NCBI RefSeq assembly: GCF_007858255.1
Contig: NZ_VFEU01000002.1
Coordinates: 452,179 to 516,178, forward strand
Reading direction: 5' to 3'
Length of the DNA stretch: 64,000 nt
DNA from: Pseudomonas rhodesiae
Lineage (GTDB): Bacteria > Pseudomonadota > Gammaproteobacteria > Pseudomonadales > Pseudomonadaceae
Below the pieces are notes generated by a model, which was not told the DNA's origin, ran no database searches, and saw only the letters and a list, made by a program, of their open reading frames with translations. Below are positions 11,333 to 18,842 of this stretch, piece by piece. How positions within the stretch are numbered: position 1 is the first letter of the stretch; each line of letters begins with the position of its first letter. Both the position numbers and the translations under genes were made by a program.

Positions 11333-12397
11333 ATGGCACTTATCAGCATGCGTCAAATGCTGGACCACGCAGCCGAGTTCGGCTACGGCGTCCCAGCCTT
11401 TAACGTCAACAACCTTGAGCAGATGCGCGCCATCATGGAAGCCGCTGACAAGACCGACTCCCCAGTGATCGTCCAGGCTTCGGCCGGTGCCCGCAAATAC
11501 GCCGGCGCGCCGTTCCTGCGTCACCTGATCCTGGCCGCGATCGAAGAATTCCCGCACATTCCGGTGTGCATGCACCAAGACCATGGCACCAGCCCTGACG
11601 TGTGCCAACGCTCCATCCAACTGGGCTTCAGCTCGGTCATGATGGACGGCTCCCTCGGCGAAGACGGCAAGACCCCTACCGACTACGAATACAACGTCCG
11701 CGTTACCCAGCAAACCGTGGCCATGGCCCACGCTTGCGGTGTTTCGGTGGAAGGCGAGCTGGGCTGCCTGGGTTCCCTGGAAACCGGCATGGCTGGTGAA
11801 GAAGACGGCATCGGCGCCGAAGGCGTGCTGGATCACAGCCAAATGCTGACCGACCCGGAAGAAGCCGCTGACTTCGTGAAAAAGACCCAGGTCGACGCCC
11901 TGGCCATCGCCATCGGCACCAGCCACGGCGCCTACAAGTTCACCAAGCCGCCGACCGGCGACGTACTGGCCATCGACCGTATCAAGGAAATCCACAAGCG
12001 CATCCCTAACACCCACCTGGTGATGCACGGTTCTTCCTCGGTACCGCAGGAATGGCTGGCGATCATCAACCAGTACGGCGGCGACATCAAAGAAACCTAC
12101 GGCGTACCGGTTGAAGAAATCGTCGAAGGCATCAAGTACGGCGTGCGCAAAGTCAACATCGACACCGACCTGCGCCTGGCCTCCACCGGCGCAATGCGTC
12201 GCCTGATGGCCACCAACCCGAGCGAATTCGACCCACGCAAATTCTTCGGCGCCACCGTGACTGCGATGCGTGATGTGTGTATCGCTCGTTACGAAGCATT
12301 TGGTACTGCGGGCAATGCGTCGAAGATCAAGCCGATCTCGTTGGAAGCCATGTACCAGCGTTACTTGAAAGGCGAGTTGAACGCTAAGGTGAACTAA
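11333..12397 (+). CDS. fba: Class II fructose-1,6-bisphosphate aldolase
   Basis: A 354-residue zinc-dependent aldolase that cleaves fructose 1,6-bisphosphate or condenses triose phosphates. Visible features are the zinc and substrate region HQDHGTSPD (near residue 82), [14 protein letters not shown] and the phosphate-binding segment [10 protein letters not shown]. Length and sequence fit the class IIB pseudomonad enzyme. A GGGAGAG site lies ahead of the ATG. A strong terminator follows, ending the central-carbon block. Confidence 0.97.
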   Translation: MALISMRQMLDHAAEFGYGVPAFNVNNLEQMRAIMEAADKTDSPVIVQASAGARKYAGAPFLRHLILAAIEEFPHIPVCMHQDHGTSPDVCQRSIQLGFSSVMMDGSLGEDGKTPTDYEYNVRVTQQTVAMAHACGVSVEGELGCLGSLETGMAGEEDGIGAEGVLDHSQMLTDPEEAADFVKKTQVDALAIAIGTSHGAYKFTKPPTGDVLAIDRIKEIHKRIPNTHLVMHGSSSVPQEWLAIINQYGGDIKETYGVPVEEIVEGIKYGVRKVNIDTDLRLASTGAMRRLMATNPSEFDPRKFFGATVTAMRDVCIARYEAFGTAGNASKIKPISLEAMYQRYLKGELNAKVN

Positions 12398-12417
12398 GCC
12401 TTAGGCGTTTAAAAAGA

Positions 12418-12444
12418 AGCCCGCAGTGATGCGGGCTTTTTCTT
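12418..12444 (+). terminator. Rho-independent terminator of fba
   Basis: Eight-base-pair stem AGCCCGCA/TGCGGGCT (12418-12425 with 12430-12437) around GTGA, followed by TTTTCTT. It marks the border between GC-rich core sequence and the AT-rich islet. Confidence 0.9.
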
Positions 12445-12509
12445 GTTGAGATTTGGCTAGGTGGGTTCGCAAGACAGGAGATTCACGGAATGAACTTTTT
12501 GATTCTGCA

Positions 12510-13727
12510 CTAGCTGACAGGTGTGTGCGCTTGTTTTTTTTGCAAGTATAAATAGACCATAACGGACGCCGACGCAGTTAGAAATGCCATGCCTGCTGCC
12601 ACAATAAAAGGTGCTGGGCGACCACCCGCGATTATTAGCATTGTTCCTAAAGAGGGGCCCGTTATCACGCACAGTATTTGAATGCTTCTAAATGATAGGG
12701 ATATTCTTCCAATATTGTCTGCAGGACATAATTGCTGAAGAATTATATTTGAAGATATTATGAGCGTCTCATAGCCGAAGCCATTCAAAAACCAAACTAT
12801 TGGATAAAAATAGGCTCTTCCAGGTATTTGAAAAAATACTAAAATTGCGGTCAGGATTAATGCTGTAGAGAAAATAAGTAATGCGCCTGACCGAAGAAGA
12901 GTTTCATCGAAGTTTCTCAATTTAAATTTCATCATCAATGCGGCACATATCGCACCTCCGGCCGTCGCTGATACGATTATTGAAAAATTGACTGGAGGTA
13001 AACCTTCATACGCCAGAAAAGACGCCAAATGCGGGTCATAAATACCTAAAGCCAACGATGTAAGCAGGGAGTACAAAAAGCCTATGCGTAGTTGAAAAGG
13101 TAAGGCGTTGAATATAGATAGTCCTCTTATTATATCGAGATAAAGTGGTAAGGCTTTGATGGAGCTGGCCTTCATTTGCGTTCGGAGTGACAGGCAAATA
13201 GACCTCAGGAGTGGAAAGGTTAATAAAACTGCGGTAGCCGAGAAAAAGAATAAATCTTTAGGTGATAATACTGCCGTTAACACTCCTGCAAGTAAAGGTG
13301 CAAGAATTTTTGACGATTGATCAAATAAACTTACGTGGCTGAAAAAAGATTTGTGCTCATCAGCATGTATCAATTGCCGAACAAGAATGGTTATTGATGG
13401 AAGGTAAAATAAGGTTGACATGCCTTTGAATATGACGAAAAGCAAAAAGCTGTTAAGGTCTGGAGACACTGCTAGCCCTAAAGTAGACAGTATGCGGAGT
13501 GAAGCGCCGGATACTAGTGTTTTCCTTACATCATATCGATCTATCAGCGATCCTATAATCGGACCTAGAAACAACATAGGCGCACCCAGGCAAAAAGCCA
13601 GGAACGCTATCGAAGAAGGAGAGGCATGCCATAGATAAACGGGAACCGTGAAAATTAAAAAAATATCGAGCCACAGTGAGAAACTGGATAGCGCTTGCAC
13701 GCAAATAAGCTTACTTGACGTTTTCAT
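12510..13727 (-). CDS. MFS exporter of the AT-rich peptide locus
   Basis: A 405-residue membrane protein with about 12 hydrophobic segments, the loop GSLIDRYDVRKTL between helices 2 and 3 typical of MFS transporters, and a basic cytoplasmic tail. It looks like MFS exporters found in natural-product and siderophore clusters; no substrate can be read from the sequence. The ATG at 13727 overlaps the end of the carbamoyltransferase gene by 17 bases, so the two are translationally linked. Codon use and base composition are markedly AT-rich compared with fba next door, suggesting acquisition by transfer. It is probably the export step for the product of this locus. Confidence 0.8.
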   Translation of the reverse strand: MKTSSKLICVQALSSFSLWLDIFLIFTVPVYLWHASPSSIAFLAFCLGAPMLFLGPIIGSLIDRYDVRKTLVSGASLRILSTLGLAVSPDLNSFLLFVIFKGMSTLFYLPSITILVRQLIHADEHKSFFSHVSLFDQSSKILAPLLAGVLTAVLSPKDLFFFSATAVLLTFPLLRSICLSLRTQMKASSIKALPLYLDIIRGLSIFNALPFQLRIGFLYSLLTSLALGIYDPHLASFLAYEGLPPVNFSIIVSATAGGAICAALMMKFKLRNFDETLLRSGALLIFSTALILTAILVFFQIPGRAYFYPIVWFLNGFGYETLIISSNIILQQLCPADNIGRISLSFRSIQILCVITGPSLGTMLIIAGGRPAPFIVAAGMAFLTASASVMVYLYLQKKQAHTPVS

Positions 13728-15318
13728 TATGACGGTCTGAATGCAGAAAAAGCGTATCTTCAAATACGAAGCCATCCAGTTCATTTTCACTGGCGAATCG
13801 ATACAAGTCGCTTAGTCTATTTATAAAGCCGCATCCGTTGAAATTTAAAGAGGTGTTACAAAGTACGCCGACTCCTGATACGGCATGATAGGTGCTGAGT
13901 AATTGGTGCATACGAATATTCTGTAATTTATTGACTGATTGCGGACGCGCTGAGTTATCGACGTGTGTCACCGCCGGTATGCTAGCTGAGATAACTTTGC
14001 GAAATTCCAGCATGAAGGGTGAGGGGTCAGGGGGATAGAAGTATTCAGCCATACATTCTTCTAAACATATCGGAGCTATAGGGCGAAACCCTTCGCGTTT
14101 CTTGATTTTGTTTAATCTAACGAGATTTTCTCTAGGATAGGGCGCCGCTAATATTGAGCGATTTCCAAGAGCCCTAGGACCTATTTCATATCTACCCTGT
14201 ACCCAACCTAATATGCAGCCTGTATGAAGCAGTCGTGCTACACGTCTAGTATCGTAGGGCTCGCTAACGAAGATGCCAGTGTTATCTGTGTCAGAGTATG
14301 ATGGTTCTCCTGCATAGGGTGACCAAGTTATTTTCGCAATTCCTTTGGTGTGCAATAATGCATCAATCGCAGTTCCAATTGCAGACCCACTGTCGTTTGT
14401 GCACGGAGGAATAAATACATCAGAGAATAGTTTCGTCTCTTTCCATTTGGAATTCCAATCACAATTTAATCCGCATCCGCCGACTATTAATAAGGGTGCG
14501 TCATCAAAAATAAGTTTCTGTGCATAATCGCGAAACATATTGAAGATTGCGTTTGAGAAGTGATGTGCAAGTGATGCAAATCTAGGGTGCTCGATTCCCA
14601 TGTTATAATATGCGCTGTTACTGAATTGAAGTTTGTGAAGTTTTCTAAAATTTATGTTATTGTCGAGTAAGGTGGCGATTATATGTATGGCGTCCTGGTC
14701 AAGATCGCCATTTTCTCCATAAGCAGCAAGTGCCATGAGCTTGCCTGCATCACTTAAACGAATTTTTCCTGGTCCAAGATTGAAGGTAGGATCTGCGAGC
14801 GCATATAAAAAAGCAAATCTGTCCCCAGGGTTTTTAAGTGCATTACCCAATTTGGTGATATTTACGTTTTCATCAATTCGATAGAATGCACCGAAATAGC
14901 CCTCCCAGAGCAATGCATAGCAAGGCTTTCCTTGAGGAAAGGGTGAAAGCCCGTATCCGCATAAGAGGTGTGAACGCTCATGGGATGATGAAAAATAAGT
15001 AATGTTGTGACCAAACATTGAGCGTTCTTGATGAATGATATTTTTTAGTCCTGAATAGCCCGCACCAATGATGTCGCTTTCTGAGTTCAGTCCTTTGCCT
15101 TTGCTCCACCCGCTCTGAGCTACTACGTCCACGGGTTTTTTGATCATTTGGGAGACTTTCAACAGTACGTCAGGTGTCACGCCTGAAAAGCGAAAGCCGT
15201 TATCTTTTTCTGCTTCTACACAAAACTCCAAGTGGTCATCAATAATTAGGGCTGCCGCCCCGTCATGTCCATCTTTAAGGCCAAGTATTACGGTTTCATT
15301 GTTTTTTACATTGACCAT
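13711..15318 (-). CDS. NodU/CmcH/TobZ-family carbamoyltransferase
   Basis: A 535-residue enzyme of the family that moves a carbamoyl group from carbamoyl phosphate, through carbamoyl-AMP, to a hydroxyl or amine of a natural product. The N-terminal Kae1-like domain starts ILGLKDGHDGAAALI and has a metal-site-like HERSH followed by SPF (near residue 93). The C-terminal YrdC-like domain has EIGPRALGNRSILAAP, KKREGFRPIAPIC and CNTSLN. The ATG at 15318 follows AAGGGGA; a TTG six bases upstream is less likely. It lies 22 bases after the SagB-type gene and overlaps the MFS gene, forming one operon. The acceptor is unknown; the neighbouring peptide is a candidate. Confidence 0.85.
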   Translation of the reverse strand: MVNVKNNETVILGLKDGHDGAAALIIDDHLEFCVEAEKDNGFRFSGVTPDVLLKVSQMIKKPVDVVAQSGWSKGKGLNSESDIIGAGYSGLKNIIHQERSMFGHNITYFSSSHERSHLLCGYGLSPFPQGKPCYALLWEGYFGAFYRIDENVNITKLGNALKNPGDRFAFLYALADPTFNLGPGKIRLSDAGKLMALAAYGENGDLDQDAIHIIATLLDNNINFRKLHKLQFSNSAYYNMGIEHPRFASLAHHFSNAIFNMFRDYAQKLIFDDAPLLIVGGCGLNCDWNSKWKETKLFSDVFIPPCTNDSGSAIGTAIDALLHTKGIAKITWSPYAGEPSYSDTDNTGIFVSEPYDTRRVARLLHTGCILGWVQGRYEIGPRALGNRSILAAPYPRENLVRLNKIKKREGFRPIAPICLEECMAEYFYPPDPSPFMLEFRKVISASIPAVTHVDNSARPQSVNKLQNIRMHQLLSTYHAVSGVGVLCNTSLNFNGCGFINRLSDLYRFASENELDGFVFEDTLFLHSDRHNENVK

Positions 15319-15339
15319 GCTCAATCCCCTTAATTAGAA

Positions 15340-16436
15340 TCAGGATCCGTCAAGTAGTTCTCTAACTTCTCTAGTGTACGAACTACCTGTTCCATGTCCC
15401 GCTCCTACTAAAAAAATGACTTGCTCCGAAGGGAGGTTGACTTCTAAGAGTTCATTTATTTCTTTGTCATGAAAGTAACCGGTCAGCCAAGGGTGTAGGC
15501 CAAGCGCCGTGATTAATAAATTTGCAGTTTGTGATAAATGTCCAACGTCGAGCAGCATGGGACGATAGGCGCGAGAGTGCGGGTATTTCCACCAAAGCTT
15601 GTCAAAACGAGATGTGAAAAAAAAATTGCGAATGCTAAATTGTTTGCCCAGTGCTGACCGCATAAATAAGTAGATAATACTTCAGGCGGAAGGTCGCGTA
15701 CCCTCTCCAGGGTATGCTGTTCACATATATAATGATAAATGCCAGGGTCAAGATCCTCGACATTTTGCACCCATACATAACCCTCCGTAGCTTGTAAGCC
15801 TCCGGCCGAAGGTGATGTCCTTCTGAAACCAAATTTTTGAGCGCCAATGGGAGCGTCGTAATCGGTCTCTTTTTTGTCCGCTAAAGTTCCATACAGTATG
15901 GTCGCCAGTGATGATATTGATATTGGGGTGTCAAAAAAATCTCGGCAGGTGTGACGTGCTAAAAGCGTCTCCCAGAGGCTTGCTTCTTTAATGGCCGAAA
16001 GATTTGGAGGGGGTAGTAATGTCTTTTTTCCTCCTTTTATTAAAAAAATATTTGGTTCATTTTTATGAATTGACTTACAAAAATCTAAATAGCTTTTAGC
16101 GTACTCAATGTACATTTCAGGCTTGTCTGGGGTTGGAGGATTTGGATGAGACGTTCCGATATGGAATATTTTTGATAGCACGTCCCAGCCCCAATCATCG
16201 GTTGGCTTCACTTCACACAGTACCCCGGAGCTATCTATAGACACGTCATCGGCTGTGTCCGATACGAAATCGCCTGTGGAAAAAGTCACTAGCCGTTCAA
16301 ATTCACTTACGCTTATTTGAAATTGGATGTGATTTCTATAGTCCCACAAATAAATCGCACCATCTTTCAATAGAAAGAATATGTCATTCGAAAGCCATTT
16401 TTTTTTCGCAGAACACATAGCCGCCTGACCACCCAT
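15340..16436 (-). pseudogene. SagB-type dehydrogenase (nitroreductase fold), interrupted by a frameshift in a T9 run
   Basis: Two overlapping frames together encode one protein of about 365 residues. The first has an N-terminal region of about 165 residues (with WDVLSKIFHIGTSHP), then nitroreductase/SagB motifs LLARHTCRDFFDTPIS, RRTSPSAGGLQATEGYVW and DPGIYHYICEQHTLE. The second continues with SRFDKLWWKYPHSRAYRPML, LDVGHLSQTANLL and ALGLHPW. SagB-type enzymes are FMN oxidases acting on azoline rings or other groups in ribosomal peptides. Frames join at nine T (A at 15617-15625); ten T, or slippage by one base, restores reading. It could be a sequencing error, a real mutation, phase variation or slippage-dependent expression. 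The start is uncertain: 16436 or the ATG at 16418. Confidence 0.75.
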
Positions 16437-16457
16437 GAGTGAGGTTCATTTTTAGTG

Positions 16458-16483
16458 GCTGCCTGAGCCGAAGCCCAGGCGGC
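16458..16483 (-). other. Hairpin with UUCG tetraloop between peptide gene and SagB-type gene
   Basis: Leftward RNA folds as GCCUGGGC-UUCG-GCUCAGGC (16461-16480, one mismatch), extended by three further pairs. No U run follows, so it looks like a processing or stabilising hairpin rather than a terminator. Such elements often separate an abundant peptide message from its biosynthetic genes. Confidence 0.6.
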
Positions 16484-16489
16484 ATATTG

Positions 16490-16657
16490 TTATTTAACTG
16501 CTAGCTTTCTGCCGTCAGACGCTTCGATAACGCTACCTCCACCGTTGGGGGTATATTTATAGCGCGGTACAGTCACGCTCTTAATTGAGAAGTGAGGTGT
16601 CTGGTACGCATCGTTTGACTGATTGTTAAGCGTCGGTTCTATAATTACACGATTCAT
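16490..16657 (-). CDS. Putative ribosomal peptide precursor, 55 residues
   Basis: The frame MNRVIIEPTL...GRKLAVK starts at 16657, with GAGGAA six bases upstream, and is preferred over an extension to 16705 that lacks a ribosome site. It is the first gene of a leftward operon with a good promoter, and is followed by a hairpin and then the SagB-type dehydrogenase, carbamoyltransferase and exporter. The first half is polar (NNQSNDAYQT). The second half contains VTVPRYKYTPNGGGS with two tyrosines and a glycine triplet, then a Ser/Asp/Lys-ending tail. There is no cysteine and no signal peptide. No known precursor family is recognised. The role as substrate of the neighbouring enzymes is inferred from position and size. 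Confidence 0.55.
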   Translation of the reverse strand: MNRVIIEPTLNNQSNDAYQTPHFSIKSVTVPRYKYTPNGGGSVIEASDGRKLAVK

Positions 16658-16705
16658 ATATAGTTCCTCAGTGTTATTGCATTCGCAGATTGGCGATGCA
16701 CTCAA

Positions 16706-16734
16706 ACCGTATGAAGGTTTATTTTGATTGTCAA
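16706..16734 (-). promoter_or_regulatory. Sigma-70-type promoter of the peptide operon
   Basis: Read leftward: -35 TTGACA (16734-16729), a 17-base spacer, and a weak -10 TACGGT (16711-16706). Transcription would begin near 16699, about 42 bases before the peptide ATG. Confidence 0.55.
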
Positions 16735-17360
16735 TGTGTATTTTTTCAGCTGTATTATTTTTAGCTAAGTCCTTGTTTATTTTTTTTGTATGAGCTTGTC
16801 GGGTTATTCTGATTGATATTTCCTACATTTCGCGCTACCGCTGATTTTTGAAAATATTAAGCAATACACAGTTATGTAATATTTGGTTGCATATGTGCGA
16901 AAGATTTGATTGTCGTTGTGATTCAAATATTCTTCTTTGCGGCTTAATTTCGAGAGTTTGGTCGGAGAATCCGAGCACAACGCAGGGAATATCTACGTTA
17001 ATATTGACCAGTATTGGGGGGGGCGCCCTAGCGGCCATGAACGTAATATGGGGTGTGTATCACGCGTTATAACGCGTTTGTACTGGGGTAATAAATCCTC
17101 AGGGATTCAGCCGATTTATTAGGGTACGCTGTGCAGCACTTAGCAGAATCCAGACTCGCGCTTAAATCCCAAGCAATAGGCATAAAAAACCGAGCCCTAT
17201 CAAGCTCATTAATGGGGGCGGTGTGCTGACCTATTATTCGGTTATCTATAGGTTTGTGGTTATTTGGAATTCATCTATAAGACTGTCAAAGTTTACAGTG
17301 TCATCGATTGCGTTTTGTCCTCATTATTGGGCTATCAATTCAGTAAAGGAGTACGCGGTC
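16735..17360. other. AT-rich intergenic region with no convincing gene
   Basis: About 620 bases between the peptide operon and the DUF3757 gene. Short frames exist on both strands (for example 16848-17072 rightward and 16835-17038 leftward), but none has a ribosome site or recognisable product. The region contains a 16-bp palindrome at 17062-17077. Composition returns towards the chromosomal average near 17.1-17.2 kb, which may mark the right edge of the islet. Confidence 0.6.
17062..17077. repeat. Perfect 16-bp palindrome
   Basis: ACGCGTTATAACGCGT, self-complementary with no spacer, in the AT-rich gap. It could be an operator; no regulator gene is adjacent. Confidence 0.4.
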
Positions 17361-17807
17361 ATGACACTTTCAAAGTGCTTGAAAATGGGTGCAGCAATCG
17401 GTGCTTTTATGCTTATAGGGCAGGTATGCGGAGTGGAGTTGAATTGCCCTGAGGTCTCGACCATCAAGGCTGTCAGTCGCCAGTTTGCGGATCAGAGCGG
17501 TGTTTGGAAGGGTGAGCAATACATGGAAGACAGTTCTATTACAGCCGCATTTAAGTTCCAAGGTGCAGCCATCAAACAAGGTACAGATAGTGAGACCAGC
17601 CACGCTTATTACTATGTGGCTTGTAATTACGTCGGAGCAGGAAGTGACGACTACTTGAGAATGGCCCAGAGATTCGTTTCGTCTCCCGTGGCACAGGGCT
17701 CTAATTGGAATGAGAACAACGAATGTATCCAGAGCGGTGTTTCTAAATGCGCCTTTAACGTAATGAATTCAAAAGGACCTGCTCCGATTAAATTGCCTGT
17801 GCAATAA
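17361..17807 (+). CDS. Secreted DUF3757-like protein
   Basis: A 148-residue protein with a signal peptide (MTLSKCLKMGAAIGAFMLIG, followed by QVCGVELNCPE). The mature part has the pattern of small secreted Pseudomonas proteins grouped as DUF3757: an early CPEVSTIK, a middle VWKGEQY, YYYVACNYVG, and two C-terminal cysteines (NECIQSG, SKCAFN) that could pair. The ATG at 17361 has AAAGGAG at spacing of about nine; the frame is open to 17223 but without signal features. Function is unknown; a role outside the cell is implied. It stands alone to the right of the AT-rich islet. Confidence 0.6.
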   Translation: MTLSKCLKMGAAIGAFMLIGQVCGVELNCPEVSTIKAVSRQFADQSGVWKGEQYMEDSSITAAFKFQGAAIKQGTDSETSHAYYYVACNYVGAGSDDYLRMAQRFVSSPVAQGSNWNENNECIQSGVSKCAFNVMNSKGPAPIKLPVQ

Positions 17808-17827
17808 GCAGGTGAAAAGCCCCTCGC

Positions 17828-17860
17828 AAATGTGGGGGCCGAGCAAAGCCGGCTCCCACA
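17828..17860. repeat. Single REP-like hairpin, GCCGGC-type
   Basis: TGTGGGGGCCGAGC and GCCGGCTCCCACA form an imperfect hairpin just after the DUF3757 gene and before the convergent PL7 gene. It is a different REP subtype from the GGGGGC family and may act as a shared terminator-like structure. Confidence 0.55.
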
Positions 17861-17867
17861 GAATCCT

Positions 17868-18533
17868 TTACTCGTGATCAATATCCAACTTGTCGAACGT
17901 CACCTTCGCTCCTTCCTTGCTATCCCCGCTGTTGTCCTGCACATAAGCGCCGGCCTTGAAGTACAGCGGCTTGGCGCCCCAGGCGGCGCCGATGCGTTCG
18001 TTCCATTCGCCATCGGCGGCGTAGACGCTCAGCAGTCCGGCCTTGTTGAGGTTGATCACGTAGGTGAAGCTCTTTTCCAGCGGTACGTTGGAGGCCACGG
18101 TGATCACGCGGCTCTCCTCTTCGTCCGGACGCATGCGCACTTTGGCGACGATGTTGCCGGTCTGGGTTTTTTCCTTGAATTGATACTCAAGTTTGATCAG
18201 CGGTTTCTGGCTCTCATACGCGTGGATTTGGCCAATCACGATTTTGCCGGTGGAAGGCACTTGGTTGACGGTGAGGGTGGCGCGTAGGAAGTTGTCGGCG
18301 TCGGGGTAGGTCCAGTTGCGCAGGCGGCCATCGGCGTAGGTTTCGCGCAGTTCGCTGCGGGGGTAGATGGCGTTTTCGGTGCGGGTACCAGTGACGGGTG
18401 TCCAGAATTGCACATTGCTGCCTTCGGCCTGGAAATATTGGTCGTTGAAGCCGCTGAGCAGTTTCGGGGTTTCGATGGTCGCGGGGGGCGAGCCGACCGG
18501 AATGCTCAGGTTCCAAGTAGAGAGGTCGATCAT
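17868..18533 (-). CDS. Alginate lyase, polysaccharide lyase family 7
   Basis: A 221-residue beta-jelly-roll lyase. The three PL7 signatures are visible: RSELRE (near residue 59), QIHAYES (QIH, near residue 102) and YFKAGAYVQ near the end. These supply the catalytic Arg, Gln/His and Tyr of the family, which cleaves alginate by beta-elimination. No signal peptide is present: the protein starts directly MIDLSTWNLSIP, so location is either cytoplasmic or via an unusual export route. Short single-domain PL7 proteins without a clear signal are known in Pseudomonas. It converges on the DUF3757 gene with 60 bp between. Confidence 0.9.
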   Translation of the reverse strand: MIDLSTWNLSIPVGSPPATIETPKLLSGFNDQYFQAEGSNVQFWTPVTGTRTENAIYPRSELRETYADGRLRNWTYPDADNFLRATLTVNQVPSTGKIVIGQIHAYESQKPLIKLEYQFKEKTQTGNIVAKVRMRPDEEESRVITVASNVPLEKSFTYVINLNKAGLLSVYAADGEWNERIGAAWGAKPLYFKAGAYVQDNSGDSKEGAKVTFDKLDIDHE

Positions 18534-18842
18534 GGCATTGGCCTTTTACGGGGGGTGAAAGCTCTGGCACGGGGCCTTAAACGTTCTTTATAGGCGGTGG
18601 CTGTCCAATTGTTAAACAATCGATGGCGGTTTATTGGCGTCAACGGAATGTCAAAATGCCATGTTTCCCATGGACCGCGGGCTGTAGAGGTTGACCGTTA
18701 GTCGGCTGCCCGAACTTTGGCGCAATGATGGCATCCACTTCCCTTCTGATTTTTCAGAACCAGAGCTAGAGTGAAGCCTCAGTGTTTATCCGGGTTTTAT
18801 CTCAGAAGTGACCGGAGCGGCAATCTAAGGATGAGACGTAGC
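18534..18842. other. Intergenic region between divergent PL7 and GGDEF/EAL genes
   Basis: About 310 bases with promoters presumably for both sides. A short inverted element AATTGTTAAACAATCG lies near 18607. No coding frame or known RNA is recognised. A GTG at 18771 in frame with the regulator gene is an alternative start. Confidence 0.4.

Noticed and set aside
15340..15663. A separate 107-codon protein starting inside the SagB-type gene
   Set aside because: Its sequence is the natural C-terminal continuation of the upstream frame, so it is the second half of one gene, not an independent start.
16848..17072. A 74-codon frame ending in a glycine-rich hydrophobic stretch, and the opposite frame 16835-17038
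   Set aside because: No ribosome site, no recognisable product, and composition of non-coding AT-rich DNA.
12398..17360. A mobile element or prophage carrying the AT-rich islet
   Set aside because: Base composition suggests transfer, but no integrase, transposase, tRNA gene or flanking direct repeat could be found in the window.
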